From Aquimarina sp. (GTDB lineage: Bacteria > Bacteroidota > Bacteroidia > Flavobacteriales > Flavobacteriaceae), in contig NZVW01000154.1 of the NCBI GenBank assembly GCA_002697475.1, positions 1 to 16,509 on the forward strand: a stretch of 16,509 nt of DNA, written 5' to 3'. Shown here one piece after another: positions 14,530-16,509 of this stretch; positions within the stretch are counted from its first letter, which is position 1, and every line of letters starts with the position of its first letter. The translations under genes were made by a program, and so were the position numbers. The notes beneath the pieces were generated by a model. The model searched no databases. It saw only the letters and a program-made list of their open reading frames with translations, and was not told the origin of the DNA.

Positions 14530-15780
14530 TTATAAAATTTCTGGTTTTTTTAGTTGGACACTGTCTAATCTTTGCTGCAGCGGTTTAATAAATTCAAAGA
14601 ATTCTGGTTTTAATTTCTCATCTAGTGGTTTTGATGCTGGTAAATCCTGTTGAAAAGGATCAACTTGTTTACCGTTTTTCCAAAATCTGTAACAAACGTG
14701 TGGACCACTAGTGTTCCCTGTCATCCCTATGTAACCAATCGTTTCGCCTTGTCTTACGTATTGACCTACTTTAACAGCTTGTCTGCTCATATGAAGATAC
14801 TGCGTTTCATAAGTGGCATTATGCCTAATTCTAACATATTTACCGTTACCTCCTTTTCTTTCTGATTTGGTTACAATACCATCAGCCGTGGCGAGTATAG
14901 GAGTGCCTATGGGTGCGGCAAAATCTGTTCCTTTATGAGGACGTATTTTATTACCGTAATACTTGATTCTTCTACGTAAATTATATCTTGAAGAAATACG
15001 GCTAAACTGAACAGGAGCTCTTAGAAATGCCCTGCGAAGGTTATCTGCCTCCTGATCATAAAAATCAAATCCCTGTTCTAATGAATCGTGTGCAAATCTA
15101 TATGCAAAAATAGGTTTGCCTCTATGCTTGAAGTAGGATGCTTTGATCATTTCAATACCCGCAGGTATGGAGTCCTCTATATACTTTTCTGTATATATTA
15201 CTTTAAACTCATCCCCTGCCTCAAGTCTGGTAAAGTCTATAGTCCAAGCATAAATATCGGCCATTTTGTAAGCCACCAGACTATTTACGTTAATGTCGTC
15301 AAACGTTTGTAAAAGACTGCTTTCAATAATCCCAGAGGCTACTTTTTCTACTAGTTTTACTGGTTTTTTATTCTTAGTGGCAATGATACTGTCTCTAAAA
15401 TCAACTACCGTATAATCTATATCATTATTCTGATACACAAAAATCTGAGCCTTCGCAGAAGTATCTTTGGATTTAAACAAGGTATAAGGCTTTCCTGCTT
15501 GAATTCTGGTAACATTGAAAGAATCTTTTATCTTATTTGTAATCTCAAAAACCCTTCCTCTGTCCACACCGTGACTGTCTAAAATTTCACCAAAGCTATC
15601 CCCTGGCTTAATAGTATCTTTAACCACAGTAAAGTGATCGATATTAAAGCCAAATTCTTTGACAACCGGTGGTTTTTTTTTGATTACTTCAACCTCTGGT
15701 TCAATTACCTTTTTCTCTTTCTCTTTCTGACATGAAATTAATACAACTATCGCTAGTAGTATGTAACCAAATTTCTTCAA
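14530..15780 (-). CDS. M23 family metallopeptidase lipoprotein
   Basis: Probable periplasmic peptidoglycan endopeptidase of 416 aa. The N-terminus MKKFGYILLAIVVLISC is a lipoprotein signal with lipid-attachment Cys17, followed by a charged Lys/Glu/Pro-rich linker. Residues about 48-105 (DHFTVVKDTIKPGDSFGEILDSHG) resemble the OapA/LysM-like wall-binding region of MepM-type enzymes. The M23 domain occupies about 275-376: HKGTDFAAP gives ligands His282 and Asp286, YLHMS gives His330, and SGPHVCYRF gives His361. The final motif is HVC rather than the usual HxH, so Cys363 stands where the third zinc ligand is expected. The start is TTG at 15780; no in-frame ATG lies upstream before a stop. It sits 12 nt after the dioxygenase and 1 nt before pgi. 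Confidence 0.9.
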   Translation of the reverse strand: MKKFGYILLAIVVLISCQKEKEKKVIEPEVEVIKKKPPVVKEFGFNIDHFTVVKDTIKPGDSFGEILDSHGVDRGRVFEITNKIKDSFNVTRIQAGKPYTLFKSKDTSAKAQIFVYQNNDIDYTVVDFRDSIIATKNKKPVKLVEKVASGIIESSLLQTFDDINVNSLVAYKMADIYAWTIDFTRLEAGDEFKVIYTEKYIEDSIPAGIEMIKASYFKHRGKPIFAYRFAHDSLEQGFDFYDQEADNLRRAFLRAPVQFSRISSRYNLRRRIKYYGNKIRPHKGTDFAAPIGTPILATADGIVTKSERKGGNGKYVRIRHNATYETQYLHMSRQAVKVGQYVRQGETIGYIGMTGNTSGPHVCYRFWKNGKQVDPFQQDLPASKPLDEKLKPEFFEFIKPLQQRLDSVQLKKPEIL

Positions 15781-15792
15781 CTGACTTATTAT

Positions 15793-16509
15793 TTATTTTG
15801 AGCTATTAAATTGATGGGTAACCCATTGTTGTCCCCAATTCTCCTTTTCTTCTTCGTTCCACAAATTTGGAAAAAAATGAACTTTTTGAAAACTTGGTGG
15901 TAAAAAACTTTTCCAGTTTGTACCCCCTGTTGCCAATACTTCACCTTTGTCCTTGTTTAAATATCTATAGGCGGCACCCATGTGCATTAATAACCAGTTA
16001 ATATTTACATTGGTGTCAAAAGTACGCAAAGCTTTGATAAGCTCCATATTATTTTGTTCCTTTTCAGGCAGATCCAAATATTTATGATAGATGGTACTGG
16101 ATTTAACCTCTTTTGCAATCCTCATCATTCTAGGAGTATAACGATACTCAAATTGCTTAAGTGTAAGGGTTTTTTCTCCGGTTTTCATATCTGTCGCACC
16201 GGATTTCCAATATAAATGCTCATAAACTTCCTCTAAAGCGCTGTGTTCATTAAAATCAGTTCTTTGTTTAGCATTTACTAAATTGAATAAAGGTGTGGAG
16301 TAAATTTCAATGAGCCTGAATTGCACAGATTGAAAACCACTTGCAGGGAGCAATGACATTCTATACTTAAGAAACTGCTCTTTATCCATGCCCTTGATCA
16401 TAACATCAAAAGAATTAATCAGAATCCTGAAATATCTATTAACTCTCTCCAGTTTTTCTATAAAAAAAGATGCTGTCTGCAACTTATCATCTATAATTTG
16501 CTTTAGCTC
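15793..16509 (-). CDS. Tryptophan 2,3-dioxygenase (partial, 5' end outside window)
   Basis: Heme enzyme that opens the indole ring of tryptophan to N-formylkynurenine, first step of the kynurenine route. The frame is open to the window edge, so the N-terminus is missing, including the part with the distal substrate-binding His. The visible 238 codons include LPASGFQSVQFRLIEIYS, the family's substrate-binding segment with its conserved Arg, and WLLMHMGAAYRYL, where the His encoded at 15982-15984 is the probable heme ligand. Then comes ATGGTNWKSFLPP, the family's Thr/Gly-rich loop near the substrate. A TTG at 16480-16482 could be called as a start, but the upstream residues ELKQIIDDK continue the same helix, so it is internal. 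First visible gene of the cluster with the M23 lipoprotein and pgi. Confidence 0.88.
   Translation of the reverse strand, partial: ELKQIIDDKLQTASFFIEKLERVNRYFRILINSFDVMIKGMDKEQFLKYRMSLLPASGFQSVQFRLIEIYSTPLFNLVNAKQRTDFNEHSALEEVYEHLYWKSGATDMKTGEKTLTLKQFEYRYTPRMMRIAKEVKSSTIYHKYLDLPEKEQNNMELIKALRTFDTNVNINWLLMHMGAAYRYLNKDKGEVLATGGTNWKSFLPPSFQKVHFFPNLWNEEEKENWGQQWVTHQFNSSK

Noticed and set aside
14029..15312. Plus-strand frames of 71-84 codons opposite pgi and the M23 gene
   Set aside because: Antisense shadows of well-supported genes, with no promoter or recognisable domain.
1..16509. CRISPR array, tRNA genes, phage genes or defence cluster
   Set aside because: No regularly spaced direct repeats, tRNA-like cloverleaves, integrases, phage structural genes or toxin-antitoxin pairs were found on either strand.

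Overview
The window is AT-rich bacterial chromosome from the Bacteroidota, almost certainly a member of the Flavobacteriaceae. The evidence is an Oar-like TonB-dependent receptor with an N-terminal carboxypeptidase-regulatory-like domain, a Bacteroidota-type methylmalonyl-CoA epimerase, a M23 lipoprotein of Flavobacteria type, and above all the promoters: six genes are preceded by an exact TAnnTTTG, the -7 element of the Bacteroidota housekeeping sigma factor. I cannot fix the genus. There are no rRNA or tRNA genes, no CRISPR array, no transposase and no prophage genes. Most of the window is ordinary core genome.

Layout. 1-800: a small unknown gene converges on methylmalonyl-CoA epimerase (mce). 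892-2555: rbfA and an FtsX/LolE-like ABC permease, probably co-transcribed. 2561-3913: the tRNA-dihydrouridine synthase gene (minus strand) lies between two inverted copies of a structured repeat; the second copy sits in the unusually long leader of lepA. 3914-5710: lepA (EF4). 5802-7172: a secreted Kelch-type beta-propeller protein whose end overlaps that of a HAD phosphatase (7167-7973). 8081-8503: a YjbQ-family protein. 8535-8885: a free-standing S23/four-helix-bundle gene bordered by imperfect inverted repeats. 8948-9388: a small four-helix membrane protein. 9486-12713: the large TonB-dependent receptor, ended by a clear hairpin terminator. 12891-16509: a minus-strand cluster of tryptophan 2,3-dioxygenase (cut by the window edge), M23 lipoprotein and glucose-6-phosphate isomerase, with gaps of 12 and 1 nt.

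How the genes work together. rbfA, dus and lepA all serve translation (30S maturation, tRNA modification, elongation), but only rbfA and the permease look like one transcript. Pgi (glycolysis), tryptophan dioxygenase (kynurenine route) and the M23 enzyme (cell wall) share a likely operon without an obvious common pathway.

Most worth a second look: (1) the repeated structured element around dus and in the lepA leader, in which a 51-nt core matches at 49 positions and the adjoining 3' hairpin keeps its stem while changing sequence; (2) the S23 gene with inverted-repeat borders, recalling the intervening sequences of 23S rRNA genes; (3) the M23 protein with HxC in place of the usual HxH zinc motif; (4) four genes whose longest reading frame starts inside or upstream of the promoter, so that downstream starts are preferred here. 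I saw no wholly new multi-gene system.
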